NCBI GenBank assembly: GCA_025356915.1 | Contig: JANXQG010000332.1 | Coordinates: 1-10,229, forward strand | Origin: Planctomycetota bacterium | GTDB taxonomy: Bacteria; Planctomycetota; Planctomycetia; Pirellulales; Thermoguttaceae | Direction: 5' to 3' | Length of the DNA stretch: 10,229 nt | In this document: piece after piece, positions 1 through 6,100 of the stretch | How the letters are laid out: each line of letters begins with the position of its first letter | Numbering within the stretch: the stretch's first letter is position 1 | Made by a program: the position numbers and the translations under genes | Notes under the pieces: generated by a model | What the model was told of the DNA's origin: nothing | The model's database searches: none | Seen by the model: only the letters and a program-made list of their open reading frames with translations

Positions 1-2
1 GT

Positions 3-233
3 CACGCTGATGTGGTAGGAGGGATCAACTTGCTCGGACGTTCCGAGGACAAACAAGTAGGTCTCAACGATCACCCATCCGTAGTGAAGGCTATCCTGAG
101 AGAGCGATGGCGCCTTCGGCGCAACAGTTCCTCAGGAGGCATCAACGAGCCCGTACCGTCGGGCCGGAGGCTTACTAGAGGAGTACCTTGTGGGTCCTCA
201 ATAGCCTCGAATCTGGTAGAAGCTCAAGTTTGA
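3..233 (+). CDS. tnpB: C-terminal end of a TnpB-like (IS200/IS605 OrfB) RNA-guided nuclease, partial
   Basis: Frame 3 is open from the window edge to TGA at 231-233, so the gene starts upstream of the window. The GTG at 12 is probably an internal codon. The first residues read HADVVGGINLLGR. This resembles the last RuvC segment of TnpB proteins, where the Asp of an HAD-V-x-A/G-x-N-x-L pattern is the third acidic catalytic residue; here it would be the Asp at bases 9-11. TnpB is known to cut DNA guided by an omega-RNA made from the 3' end of its own gene. The remaining ~63 residues are Arg/Ser/Gly-rich, with codon use less biased to G/C at third positions than the phage genes downstream. That fits a tail constrained by an overlapping structured RNA. 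The zinc ribbon and the rest of the RuvC domain lie outside the window. The main alternative is a chance open frame, since only about 13 residues carry the signature. Confidence 0.6.
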   Translation, partial: HADVVGGINLLGRSEDKQVGLNDHPSVVKAILRERWRLRRNSSSGGINEPVPSGRRLTRGVPCGSSIASNLVEAQV

Positions 234-241
234 GCAACTTC
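94..241 (+). ncRNA. Candidate omega-RNA (reRNA) at the tnpB 3' end
   Basis: Several stems can be drawn here. TCCTGAG (94-100) pairs with CTCAGGA (131-137) and encloses GCGCC-TTC-GGCGC (110-122). GCCC (149-152) pairs with GGGC (161-164). GAGGA (178-182) pairs with TCCTC (195-199). GCTCAA (222-227) pairs with TTGAGC (230-235), just past or overlapping the stop codon. A structured RNA over the 3' end of tnpB, closing with a hairpin just beyond the ORF, is the known layout of IS200/IS605 omega-RNAs, whose guide is the flanking DNA at the 3' side. The guide would then start near 242. The true 5' boundary could be further upstream; both ends are inferred. Confidence 0.45.
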
Positions 242-292
242 TTGAATACGGTTCCCACGAAGTACGCAACTCGCCCGGACGCTTCCAACTAG

Positions 293-304
293 CTAGTTTC
301 TACT
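293..304 (+). promoter_or_regulatory. Relaxed copy of the start-proximal dyad motif
   Basis: CTAGTTTCTACT directly abuts the ATG at 305. It matches 10 of 12 bases of TTAGTTTCAACT, found before the genes at 586 and 8795. With the following A it is symmetric (TAGT-TTCT-ACTA). No Shine-Dalgarno sequence is seen before this ATG. The match is weaker than the other two copies and the spacing to ATG is 0 instead of 3, so it may be coincidental. Confidence 0.35.
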
Positions 305-574
305 ATGACGGCCCACCAACAAGCACGGGCACTACTGGTTGCCGCACGTCTACTGTTGGTTTCGACCCACACGGGGTCCCTGACTAGCTCACCGGGGTCC
401 GCAATGCCCACAGGTATCAACCCAGAAGCCGAGGGGCTGTGGTCCAGTATCGTACACCGCTACAGCGACGTGATCTTCAAGGGCCGCAGCATCGCGGGTG
501 AATGGTCGACCGCAGTCCATATTTTTGAACGCGCTTGTAGGGCCCGCGGCATTGCACCGTGGCTGTCACGTTAG
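305..574 (+). CDS. Hypothetical small phage protein (89 aa)
   Basis: I do not recognise the family. The C-terminal half (about residues 37-89, from GINPEAEGLW to GIAPWLSR) has G/C-rich third positions and a helical look, with regularly spaced Trp (residues 46, 67 and 86) and a short basic tail. It looks like genuine coding sequence. The first ~33 residues are low in complexity (Ala/Leu then Ser/Thr/Gly) and less convincing. ATG at 305 has a relaxed copy of the TAGTTTCAACT motif before it. ATG at 403 is preceded by CGGGG and would give a 57-residue protein, so either start is possible. The stop lies inside the regulatory motif of the next gene, 11 bases before its ATG. The spacing of the aromatic residues weakly recalls ChaB-like short helical proteins, but the similarity is too slight to name it. 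Confidence 0.55.
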   Translation: MTAHQQARALLVAARLLLVSTHTGSLTSSPGSAMPTGINPEAEGLWSSIVHRYSDVIFKGRSIAGEWSTAVHIFERACRARGIAPWLSR

Positions 575-582
575 TTTCAACT
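568..582 (+). promoter_or_regulatory. Start-proximal dyad motif, copy 1
   Basis: ACGTTAGTTTCAACT is identical over 15 bases to 8777-8791, and both copies lie exactly three bases before an ATG (586 and 8795). The core AGTT-TC-AACT is a dyad. No Shine-Dalgarno sequence intervenes. A promoter or operator producing a leaderless or near-leaderless mRNA is the simplest reading, since each site heads a forward gene block. If translated it would read TLVST, using TTA and TCA codons atypical for these GC-rich genes, so a coding explanation is less likely. Confidence 0.55.
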
Positions 583-585
583 TGC

Positions 586-2754
586 ATGTCTTCCCCTACC
601 CGCACAGCAATCAATTTCCGCGATTTGATGAACCAGCGGGCCCGCAAGCCCATCCGGTCCCCTTTGGTCAAGAAGGATCGGGACCGTCCGGTTGTACAAC
701 AGCCGGAGCCCAAAGCACCGCGCTCCCTCACGTCGCTGATCCCCAACCGGTCACCCGCGGCTGGTCGACCCCCCGCCGGTGAGTCGCCTGCGGTCAAGGA
801 CGGTCCGTCCTTCGGTGCCTGGCTGAGCGGTATCGGTGCCGCTGGCCTCCAGAATCCCAGGAATGCCAAGGATTTCAAGCGCTACGTCACTAGCCTCTAC
901 CTGTCGAAGTTGAAGGAGTCACTCTCAGGGTTGAGCCAGCAGATCCAGTCGGACATCCAGGACCCCCAGATGGCCCGTTTGGTCATGAAGGCTATCGTCG
1001 ACACCGTAGCGGGCGGCGTTGGTGCGATTGCCAAGGGCGAAGTGCCGGACCCCGCACAAAAGGCGGCGCGGACCGACGATGCCGTCGCCACGCTGCTGCG
1101 TCTCGGTTCTTCCGAGGTTTCGTCGAAGAACGTACGGTCGGCGATCCGGTACATCCAGGATGCCGTCAAAAACGGGCTGGACGCCAAACAGGCGGCACGT
1201 GACTTTAGGTCCAAGTACCCGAATGCATTTGCGGACATCATGGACTACATCGGCAGCTACCCCAGCTCCGAAACAGAACTTAGGGCTCTACAGATGGTTG
1301 CTAGCAACAGGAATGACATGAAAATCCAGGAAACGATCAAGGAACTCTTGGCTGCTGGCTACAAGGCTGACGCCGTGAAGCTTGCGGCAGATTTGCTGCC
1401 ACCCGTGCGCACCGCTGGCCGCAGACTCGGCGCCACCCTGCACCGCATCATCCACACCTCGACCTGCGAGAGCAACGATCCGACGATCACGGTCCCCGAC
1501 GAGGTGCACGTTTACACGGACGGGACTTGCGTGGCATGCCACGCAGACAGCGGCGACGTGTCGTACCCGTCGCTTCTCCAGCTGGAGAGCGCGTACATGA
1601 TCGACACGAGCCGATGTCGTGAGAGCAATCCGGCTGAGGCACCGGTCAAGTCCGCGCTCACTGCTAGCCGCAAGGTCAAAATCCCCGAGAAGGAAGTGGA
1701 GTACACGATCACTTGTGAGCCTGCGGACCTTGAAATCGAAGGCAACGCGATGGCCTCTGGTGACGATGAAGTCGATAAGGCCGCGGAGGACGCGATCCGC
1801 GAACAGTTGGAGTCCGGCAACGAGTGGGCTTGGTGCTACGTCAAGGTGACGGCCCATTGGAAGAACTGGACAGGCGTAGACGGCCTTGGTGGCTGCAGCT
1901 ACAAGAACGAAGCCGACTTCAAGCGGGATGGTTACTACGAAGACATGAAGGCCCAGGCGCTCGACAACTTGAGGGCCAACGTCCAGCATCACGCCGACGA
2001 AGCCGAGGAGTTGGAGCGCGAGGAAGAGGCCACCGAGGCTTCGATGAAGCGGGCAGCGAAGAGGTGCTCGTTCATCCTCCCACACACGAAGTCGCGTTGC
2101 CCGTACCCCGCATGTGACGACAGCGATCTATGCCTTGTCCACAAGGCTCAGGCATCGTGGGCACCACGTTCGCGCTCCAACAACAAGTCAGCCAAGTTGA
2201 CCCCCCAGCAGCTGGGCATCATCGAGGACATCCTGAAGGGCATGGACCACAAGGACCCCGCGTACCAGGCGCTGAGCGAGTACGCCAAGGGTCTGAAGAC
2301 CCAGGGACCCCAGAAGGGTCAGTCGGTCGGCATCCAGTCGTTGGCCCATGCACGCAAGGCGCGGATCGCTGCGCGCACGGCCAAGGGCCTTGGAATCCAG
2401 GAAGGTACCATTCAGACCCATTTGGACGTCATGAAGACCCTGGCCGACAAGGGTGACATTCAGGGCCTGGCCCGGCGTCTGAAGGAGCTGGAGGCCGACG
2501 TCAGCAGGGCTTCTAAGGGGGCATCTATCTCCGAGGCTACCCTGAAGCGCAATGCCCGCTTGGCTGCTTCCAAGAAGTGTGGCCCACGCACCCTATGTGG
2601 TGAAGGTGTGAAGCTCCAGAACGCTGTCGAAAGAGCACAGAACGTGTACGAGGACGCTAGGCGCACCGGCGATGACGAGACCGCTGATCTCAAGAGTACC
2701 TACGAGTCCGCACGAGAGACCCTGCGGGAGCACGTCAAGGACTGCAAAAAGTAA
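586..2754 (+). CDS. Large mosaic phage protein with Cys/His cluster (722 aa)
   Basis: No function is known to me. I chose ATG at 586 because the upstream in-frame GTG (559) would place the conserved 15-base motif inside the coding region. Residues 1-75 are Pro/Arg/Ser-rich and probably disordered, with LIPNRSP at 51-57. Residues 95-290 look helical. A Cys-containing stretch follows (C294, C315, C318, C344). Residues 374-465 include TITCEPADLEIEGN and LGGCSYKNEADFKRDGYYEDM, a pattern I recall from small stand-alone phage orphan proteins of unknown role. Residues 465-490 are a charged, Glu-rich helix. A Cys/His cluster spans 494-519 (C494, C505, C510, C516, H519; C-x10-C-x4-C-x5-C-x2-H) and may bind zinc. 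The rest (540-722) is Lys/Ala/Glu-rich helix or coiled coil, with C665, C671 and C720. It starts the forward operon; the next gene begins two bases after its stop. A virion-internal or scaffold-like role is possible but unsupported. Confidence 0.85.
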   Translation: MSSPTRTAINFRDLMNQRARKPIRSPLVKKDRDRPVVQQPEPKAPRSLTSLIPNRSPAAGRPPAGESPAVKDGPSFGAWLSGIGAAGLQNPRNAKDFKRYVTSLYLSKLKESLSGLSQQIQSDIQDPQMARLVMKAIVDTVAGGVGAIAKGEVPDPAQKAARTDDAVATLLRLGSSEVSSKNVRSAIRYIQDAVKNGLDAKQAARDFRSKYPNAFADIMDYIGSYPSSETELRALQMVASNRNDMKIQETIKELLAAGYKADAVKLAADLLPPVRTAGRRLGATLHRIIHTSTCESNDPTITVPDEVHVYTDGTCVACHADSGDVSYPSLLQLESAYMIDTSRCRESNPAEAPVKSALTASRKVKIPEKEVEYTITCEPADLEIEGNAMASGDDEVDKAAEDAIREQLESGNEWAWCYVKVTAHWKNWTGVDGLGGCSYKNEADFKRDGYYEDMKAQALDNLRANVQHHADEAEELEREEEATEASMKRAAKRCSFILPHTKSRCPYPACDDSDLCLVHKAQASWAPRSRSNNKSAKLTPQQLGIIEDILKGMDHKDPAYQALSEYAKGLKTQGPQKGQSVGIQSLAHARKARIAARTAKGLGIQEGTIQTHLDVMKTLADKGDIQGLARRLKELEADVSRASKGASISEATLKRNARLAASKKCGPRTLCGEGVKLQNAVERAQNVYEDARRTGDDETADLKSTYESARETLREHVKDCKK

Positions 2755-2756
2755 CC

Positions 2757-3578
2757 ATGGACCTCGACGGGCTCTACAACGACCTGCGCGCCTACAACGG
2801 TCAAGCCGTAACGCTACGGCTTGACGTGCTGACGTTGGAGTGCACGTTCGTGAACGTCAAGCAGGGCGGGTCCGAGGGGCACGACCAGCTTGAGCTGAAC
2901 CTCCAGTTCGATAACCTCACCGATCGCGATTATCGCGAGATGCAGTGGCACTTGGGGCAAGCGGTCGACTTCCGGCTGGGTGCGTTGACAGGTCGGATCC
3001 AGTTGGACGCCTGTTCCACGCTCCCGTCTGGTCCCCAGTTTGCCGACGAATCCCAGCATCCATTCACGCTGACGATCAGCACGCCAGCCGAGACCACCGA
3101 AGTGGCTGAGTCGGCCAAGGAACCTGAGATGCCCGAGAGTCCTGCGCGCGTTGAAGCCTTGCTGCAAGACCTGCGTACCGCTGGCTTCCACAGCCTTGCC
3201 GACCAAGTACAAGACATTGATACCCGTGTCCGACGTCCAGGGCGGGTCCAGCTTACCGCTGCGGTCAGTAGGCTCCGTGTGCTCCACCACTACGCCATGG
3301 CTGAGCGTTTGGAGACCATCGGACAAGAACTGTACGGGGCCCTCCGTGCATTGCCCGACCTTCGGCCCACGATGCGCCAGGCGCTCCGCGGTACCACGTT
3401 GGAGGCCTGTGGTGAGGCTAGGCTCCGAGCCGCGCTGGACGCCTTCCAGGAGGCACTGGAGGACGACGAGGAAGAAGTGGACGCCATGGGTCCCGGCGCC
3501 CCCGCGATGTCGGTCCGCGCCCCAATGACGATGCTGATTCCGAACAAGACGCCGTTCCCCTCTAAGGATTCCACGTGA
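2757..3578 (+). CDS. Hypothetical phage protein with acidic tail (273 aa)
   Basis: I do not recognise the family. Residues 1-110 look beta-rich, with alternating hydrophobics (AVTLRLDVLTLECTFVNV and QLELNLQFDNL). Residues 111-130 form a Glu/Pro/Ala-rich linker. Residues 131-235 look helical, with repeated Leu/Arg/Ala patterns, and an acidic stretch follows (EALEDDEEEVDAM, 232-244). The C-terminal tail contains LIPNKTP (260-266), closely matching LIPNRSP near the N-terminus of the preceding gene product although the codons differ. The ATG lies two bases after the upstream stop with little Shine-Dalgarno support, so translational coupling is likely. The 3' end overlaps the next gene by the 4-base GTGA. 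A beta-domain plus helical tail would suit a structural or assembly role; this is inference. Confidence 0.85.
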   Translation: MDLDGLYNDLRAYNGQAVTLRLDVLTLECTFVNVKQGGSEGHDQLELNLQFDNLTDRDYREMQWHLGQAVDFRLGALTGRIQLDACSTLPSGPQFADESQHPFTLTISTPAETTEVAESAKEPEMPESPARVEALLQDLRTAGFHSLADQVQDIDTRVRRPGRVQLTAAVSRLRVLHHYAMAERLETIGQELYGALRALPDLRPTMRQALRGTTLEACGEARLRAALDAFQEALEDDEEEVDAMGPGAPAMSVRAPMTMLIPNKTPFPSKDST

Positions 3579-3982
3579 ACGTCCGTAAGCAAATCGGGTA
3601 CGTCACTTGGCTGTTCCAGACAGAACGTGCCGGTGTCCCCTTCGACCCAACGTTGCCCCCGGTGGTGCAGATGCTGCGCGTCGACCCCGCGAGTGGCGCG
3701 TTGGCGCTGGACGTGAACGTAGGTGCAATGGGGCTCATGACGGTCAGCCGGCCACCCGGCTACGCTTCCGGTGTGTGGGCCGCTACCGCCAATCTCTCGG
3801 GTGCTGTATTCGAACAGTATTGGTTGGTCGCCAGTTTCGTCGATGGTGTGACGACCCGTTACTACACCCAGCAGTTGTACTTGTCTGACGAGGACCAGAT
3901 GACCTACAACCAAGCCCGCGTCAGCAGCTCCGCTCAAGCGTCGATGGTGCTGCCACCGGCAATGATTCCAGGTGTGCCGTGA
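3575..3982 (+). CDS. Small, probably beta-rich phage protein (135 aa)
   Basis: The GTG start overlaps the upstream TGA as GTGA, and AAGGA lies about seven bases before it, so the start is well supported. The sequence is rich in alternating hydrophobic and aromatic residues (YVTWLFQ, VWAATANLSG, VFEQYWLVASFVDG, TRYYTQQLYLSD) and lacks a signal peptide or membrane segment. It looks like an all-beta domain, a form often seen in phage head-completion, neck, baseplate or fibre proteins, but no family is recognised. It is followed with the same GTGA overlap by another beta-type gene, and the two products may act together. Length and position favour a virion structural role (inferred). Confidence 0.82.
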   Translation: MNVRKQIGYVTWLFQTERAGVPFDPTLPPVVQMLRVDPASGALALDVNVGAMGLMTVSRPPGYASGVWAATANLSGAVFEQYWLVASFVDGVTTRYYTQQLYLSDEDQMTYNQARVSSSAQASMVLPPAMIPGVP

Positions 3983-4422
3983 TTGTACCCTTCCGATTCT
4001 ACCAGCCATTCCGGCTTTCTGACAGTGTGGCTCAAACGCTTATCGTCGAGGGCTACTTGAACCAGACGGTCGTACAGCCCCGCCTGCATCTGACAAATCG
4101 CTCCAGCTTCGCGACCCTCCAGGTCGACATCACGGAGACCGAGAACCTTGGCTTGTCGGCCGACCCGTTGTTGACCGGCCAGACGACCGTCGCACGCGTG
4201 TCCTACAAGCTGCCTCCAGGTGGTGCGCTGTGGCATGCCGTGAGTGTGCCGTTCTTGGAACCCTACTCGCAGACGAACGCCACCATCCCTAGTATGTACC
4301 ACACGGTACGTATCCAGAATCTTGCAGCCTCGCCTACGGTGGACGACGTCCTTGGCGTTGCCCTCTACGGGTTATTCGAGGATGCCTACGGCAACCAGTC
4401 ACGTTCACCCACGGTAATCTGA
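3979..4422 (+). CDS. Small, probably beta-rich phage protein (147 aa)
   Basis: The GTG start is embedded in the upstream stop (GTGA), following CCAGGTGTGCC, which can serve as a ribosome site. The protein shows beta-strand patterns throughout: TLIVEGYLN, PRLHLTNRSSFATLQVDIT, VARVSYKLPPGGALWHAVSVPF, and a tail with VLGVALYGLFEDAYG. There are no cysteines, no membrane segment and no catalytic motif I recognise. The strand pattern and Asn/Thr-rich turns resemble virion surface or tail-associated beta-sandwich proteins, but the family is unknown to me. The stop overlaps the next ATG as TGATG. It forms a pair with the gene before it in the coupled operon. Confidence 0.82.
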   Translation: MIVPFRFYQPFRLSDSVAQTLIVEGYLNQTVVQPRLHLTNRSSFATLQVDITETENLGLSADPLLTGQTTVARVSYKLPPGGALWHAVSVPFLEPYSQTNATIPSMYHTVRIQNLAASPTVDDVLGVALYGLFEDAYGNQSRSPTVI

Positions 4423-4970
4423 TGTTCACAAAAATTGCAAAGCTTGACCCCACAGTAGCGGCCCGCTTGGTGCGCGCTTTCGACACGGCCATCCCACAGG
4501 TTCAACAGCAGGTCGATACTGGCGAAGGTGTGTTCGCTGCCGACCCAGGTACCGTGCTGGCGTGGCTCCACGAGGCGTTGGCATCCGAATACTTGGCGTG
4601 GATGACCTACTACACGTTCGGTGGTACCATTCGCGGCCTCTTCAAGGGTCCTGTGTCCGACATGTTCTTCGAACACGCCGACGAAGAGGCCGGCCATGCT
4701 GAACAACTGTTGCTGTGGATCTCCGTCCTGAGCCGTAACCCCGTGCAGCAGCCCCCGATCCCCATGCCACCCACGTTGCTTTCGGTGGCCGACATGCTCC
4801 GCACACTGGTGCAGCAGGAGCAGACCGCCATCTCTACCTACCGTCGAGGCTTGGAACTGGCGGGCACCAAAGAAGGTTTCCGGCAGATGGTCGAGACCCT
4901 CCTGGAAGCTGAGCAGGAGCACTCGAACGACCTTATCTCTCTCGTCGACAACCTTGGAGCCCCCACGTGA
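4422..4970 (+). CDS. Ferritin-like diiron protein (182 aa)
   Basis: The pattern is that of a ferritin-like four-helix bundle. Helix 1 carries E56 (LHEALASEYLAWMTYY), helix 2 has E89-x2-H92 (EHADEEAGHAEQ), helix 3 has E133 (LVQQEQTAISTYRRG) and helix 4 has E164-x2-H167 (LLEAEQEHSNDL). These are the six residues expected for a diiron centre in bacterioferritin- and rubrerythrin-like proteins, so an iron-binding or oxidase-type role is plausible. About 40 residues precede the first bundle helix. Proteins of this superfamily bind and oxidise ferrous iron; whether this one forms a cage cannot be seen. No C-terminal rubredoxin domain is present. The ATG overlaps the upstream stop (TGATG) and the 3' end overlaps the next gene (GTGA), so it is embedded among orphan and probable structural phage genes. 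A virion-associated or oxidative-stress role is possible; the specific subfamily is not determined. Confidence 0.8.
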   Translation: MFTKIAKLDPTVAARLVRAFDTAIPQVQQQVDTGEGVFAADPGTVLAWLHEALASEYLAWMTYYTFGGTIRGLFKGPVSDMFFEHADEEAGHAEQLLLWISVLSRNPVQQPPIPMPPTLLSVADMLRTLVQQEQTAISTYRRGLELAGTKEGFRQMVETLLEAEQEHSNDLISLVDNLGAPT

Positions 4971-6100
4971 AGAAGCCAGCGAAGAAGATTGCCCTCACGT
5001 TGAACCAGGAGCGCGAGGTCGCGCGTCTCCGTGACGAGGGGATGAAGTTCCATGACATTGCCCGTGAACTCTCGGTGGACCCCGAGGACGCGTACGTGGC
5101 TTACCAGGAGTGGATGCGCGAACATGGTGATGCGAAAGCTGCATCGGTCCGTGTGGCGCGCACACTCCGTAAGGCCTTGGGACCCGACCACGGCGAAGCT
5201 GGTTTGACCAAAAGCCTATCGGATTTCAAGAACAGCGTCCAGTGGGCCAAGTTGGACGCGATGGGCGATATCGTGACCACAATGATCGAGGACGTCCGTG
5301 AGGCGCAGAAGCTTCCGGATCCCGCTGTTGCGTTGCAGCGGCTGGAACAGACGTTCAAGAACATCCTGAAGGCCATTCAGGAGCACGCTCAGAACTTCAA
5401 GGGAAAGGCCGATGCAGAGCAGCGTGCGGCCGGCTTCGATGCCAAGAAGGCTGCCGGCCTGTTGGCTGCCGTCAAGAAGGTGGCCGCTGGCGACTTCTGG
5501 AAGCAGATCAACCAGCAGATCGAAGAACTGGAGACCGCGGGGTCGGCGGCCGATGTCTTCCGCATCTGTCCACCCACGGATAGTGCGGCTACCGGCTCTA
5601 AGGGCTTCTTCGCTGGCAGCGGTGGCGACCAAACGGTGGCTGCTGCCCTTCGTAAGGCGGGCTGGAAGACCTTGTGGGCTGAAGCACCGTATCATTGGTG
5701 CAAGCAGGCCCCGAACGGCGACACGATTACCTACGTGGAGGGTGACATCTACAAGGGCAACTCGCAGTCCGAAGACCGGCAGGCGAAGGCTGTGTCAAAG
5801 TTGCTGGCGCGGGCGAAGGCCGCGGGCGTGAGCGCCAATAAACCTGAGATCAGGCTGACCAGCCGCACCATGGGTGAGAACGCGACCGAGGATGACTTCG
5901 ACAGCTGGGCGCAATGGGTCGCCGATCATATCACTGAGGCGATCGGCATCGAGGCCGATGAGGTAGAACAGTATCCGTGGGGCCGAGGACCCGACGAGGA
6001 CCGTGTGACTGGGGTCGACGAAGATACGACCGAGGCCATCCGCCGCTGGCTCTCCGTCGAGGGATGGGAGGCCTTCTGCGCTGAAGGAGGTGTCCAGTGA
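4967..6100 (+). CDS. Mosaic phage protein with N-terminal HTH-like segment (377 aa)
   Basis: The GTG start overlaps the upstream TGA and has GGAG at a suitable distance. Residues 10-50 (LTLNQEREVARLRDEGMKFHDIARELSVDPEDAY) resemble a helix-turn-helix of the sigma-region-4 or transposase type. Residues 85-195 are mostly helical, with coiled-coil-like stretches. Residues 219-265 (DQTVAAALRKAGWKTLWAEA, then YHWCKQAPNGD and YVEGDIYKGN) match a pattern I recall from small phage orphan proteins. Residues 295-318 (IRLTSRTMGENATEDDFDSW) and the following tail recall another orphan type. Function is unknown in each case. The presence of several orphan modules parallels the 722-residue protein at the head of the operon. 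A DNA-binding contribution from the N-terminus is inference. The 3' end overlaps the next gene by GTGA. Confidence 0.84.
   Translation: MKKPAKKIALTLNQEREVARLRDEGMKFHDIARELSVDPEDAYVAYQEWMREHGDAKAASVRVARTLRKALGPDHGEAGLTKSLSDFKNSVQWAKLDAMGDIVTTMIEDVREAQKLPDPAVALQRLEQTFKNILKAIQEHAQNFKGKADAEQRAAGFDAKKAAGLLAAVKKVAAGDFWKQINQQIEELETAGSAADVFRICPPTDSAATGSKGFFAGSGGDQTVAAALRKAGWKTLWAEAPYHWCKQAPNGDTITYVEGDIYKGNSQSEDRQAKAVSKLLARAKAAGVSANKPEIRLTSRTMGENATEDDFDSWAQWVADHITEAIGIEADEVEQYPWGRGPDEDRVTGVDEDTTEAIRRWLSVEGWEAFCAEGGVQ
6085..6099 (+). promoter_or_regulatory. Strong Shine-Dalgarno before the GTG at 6097
   Basis: AAGGAGGTG lies four bases before the GTG start and is nearly a perfect anti-16S complement. 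It fixes the start of the 187-residue gene and shows that this phage uses Shine-Dalgarno initiation inside operons, in contrast to the starts next to the TAGTTTCAACT motif. Confidence 0.85.

Noticed and set aside
110..122. GCGCC-TTC-GGCGC hairpin as a rho-independent terminator
   Set aside because: No T-run follows, and it sits inside an open frame nested within a larger stem, so it fits a structured RNA better.
200..240. Possible tRNA T-arm around CCTCGAATCTGG
   Set aside because: The T-loop consensus is imperfect, and no acceptor stem or anticodon arm can be drawn on either strand.
568..582. Coding explanation (TLVST peptide) for the 15-base repeat
   Set aside because: The repeat is conserved at every base, including third positions, uses codons atypical for these genes, and would require starting at GTG 559 and TTG 8768 rather than at the ATGs.
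1288..2085. 265-codon reverse-strand ORF inside the 722-residue gene
   Set aside because: It lies fully antisense to a gene with clear codon bias and module patterns, has no start signal or family pattern, and is explained by the GC-rich coding strand.
3290..4009. 239-codon reverse-strand ORF spanning three forward genes
   Set aside because: It is antisense to the coupled 2757, 3575 and 3979 genes, includes a Ser run antisense to the acidic Glu/Asp stretch, and lacks recognisable motifs.
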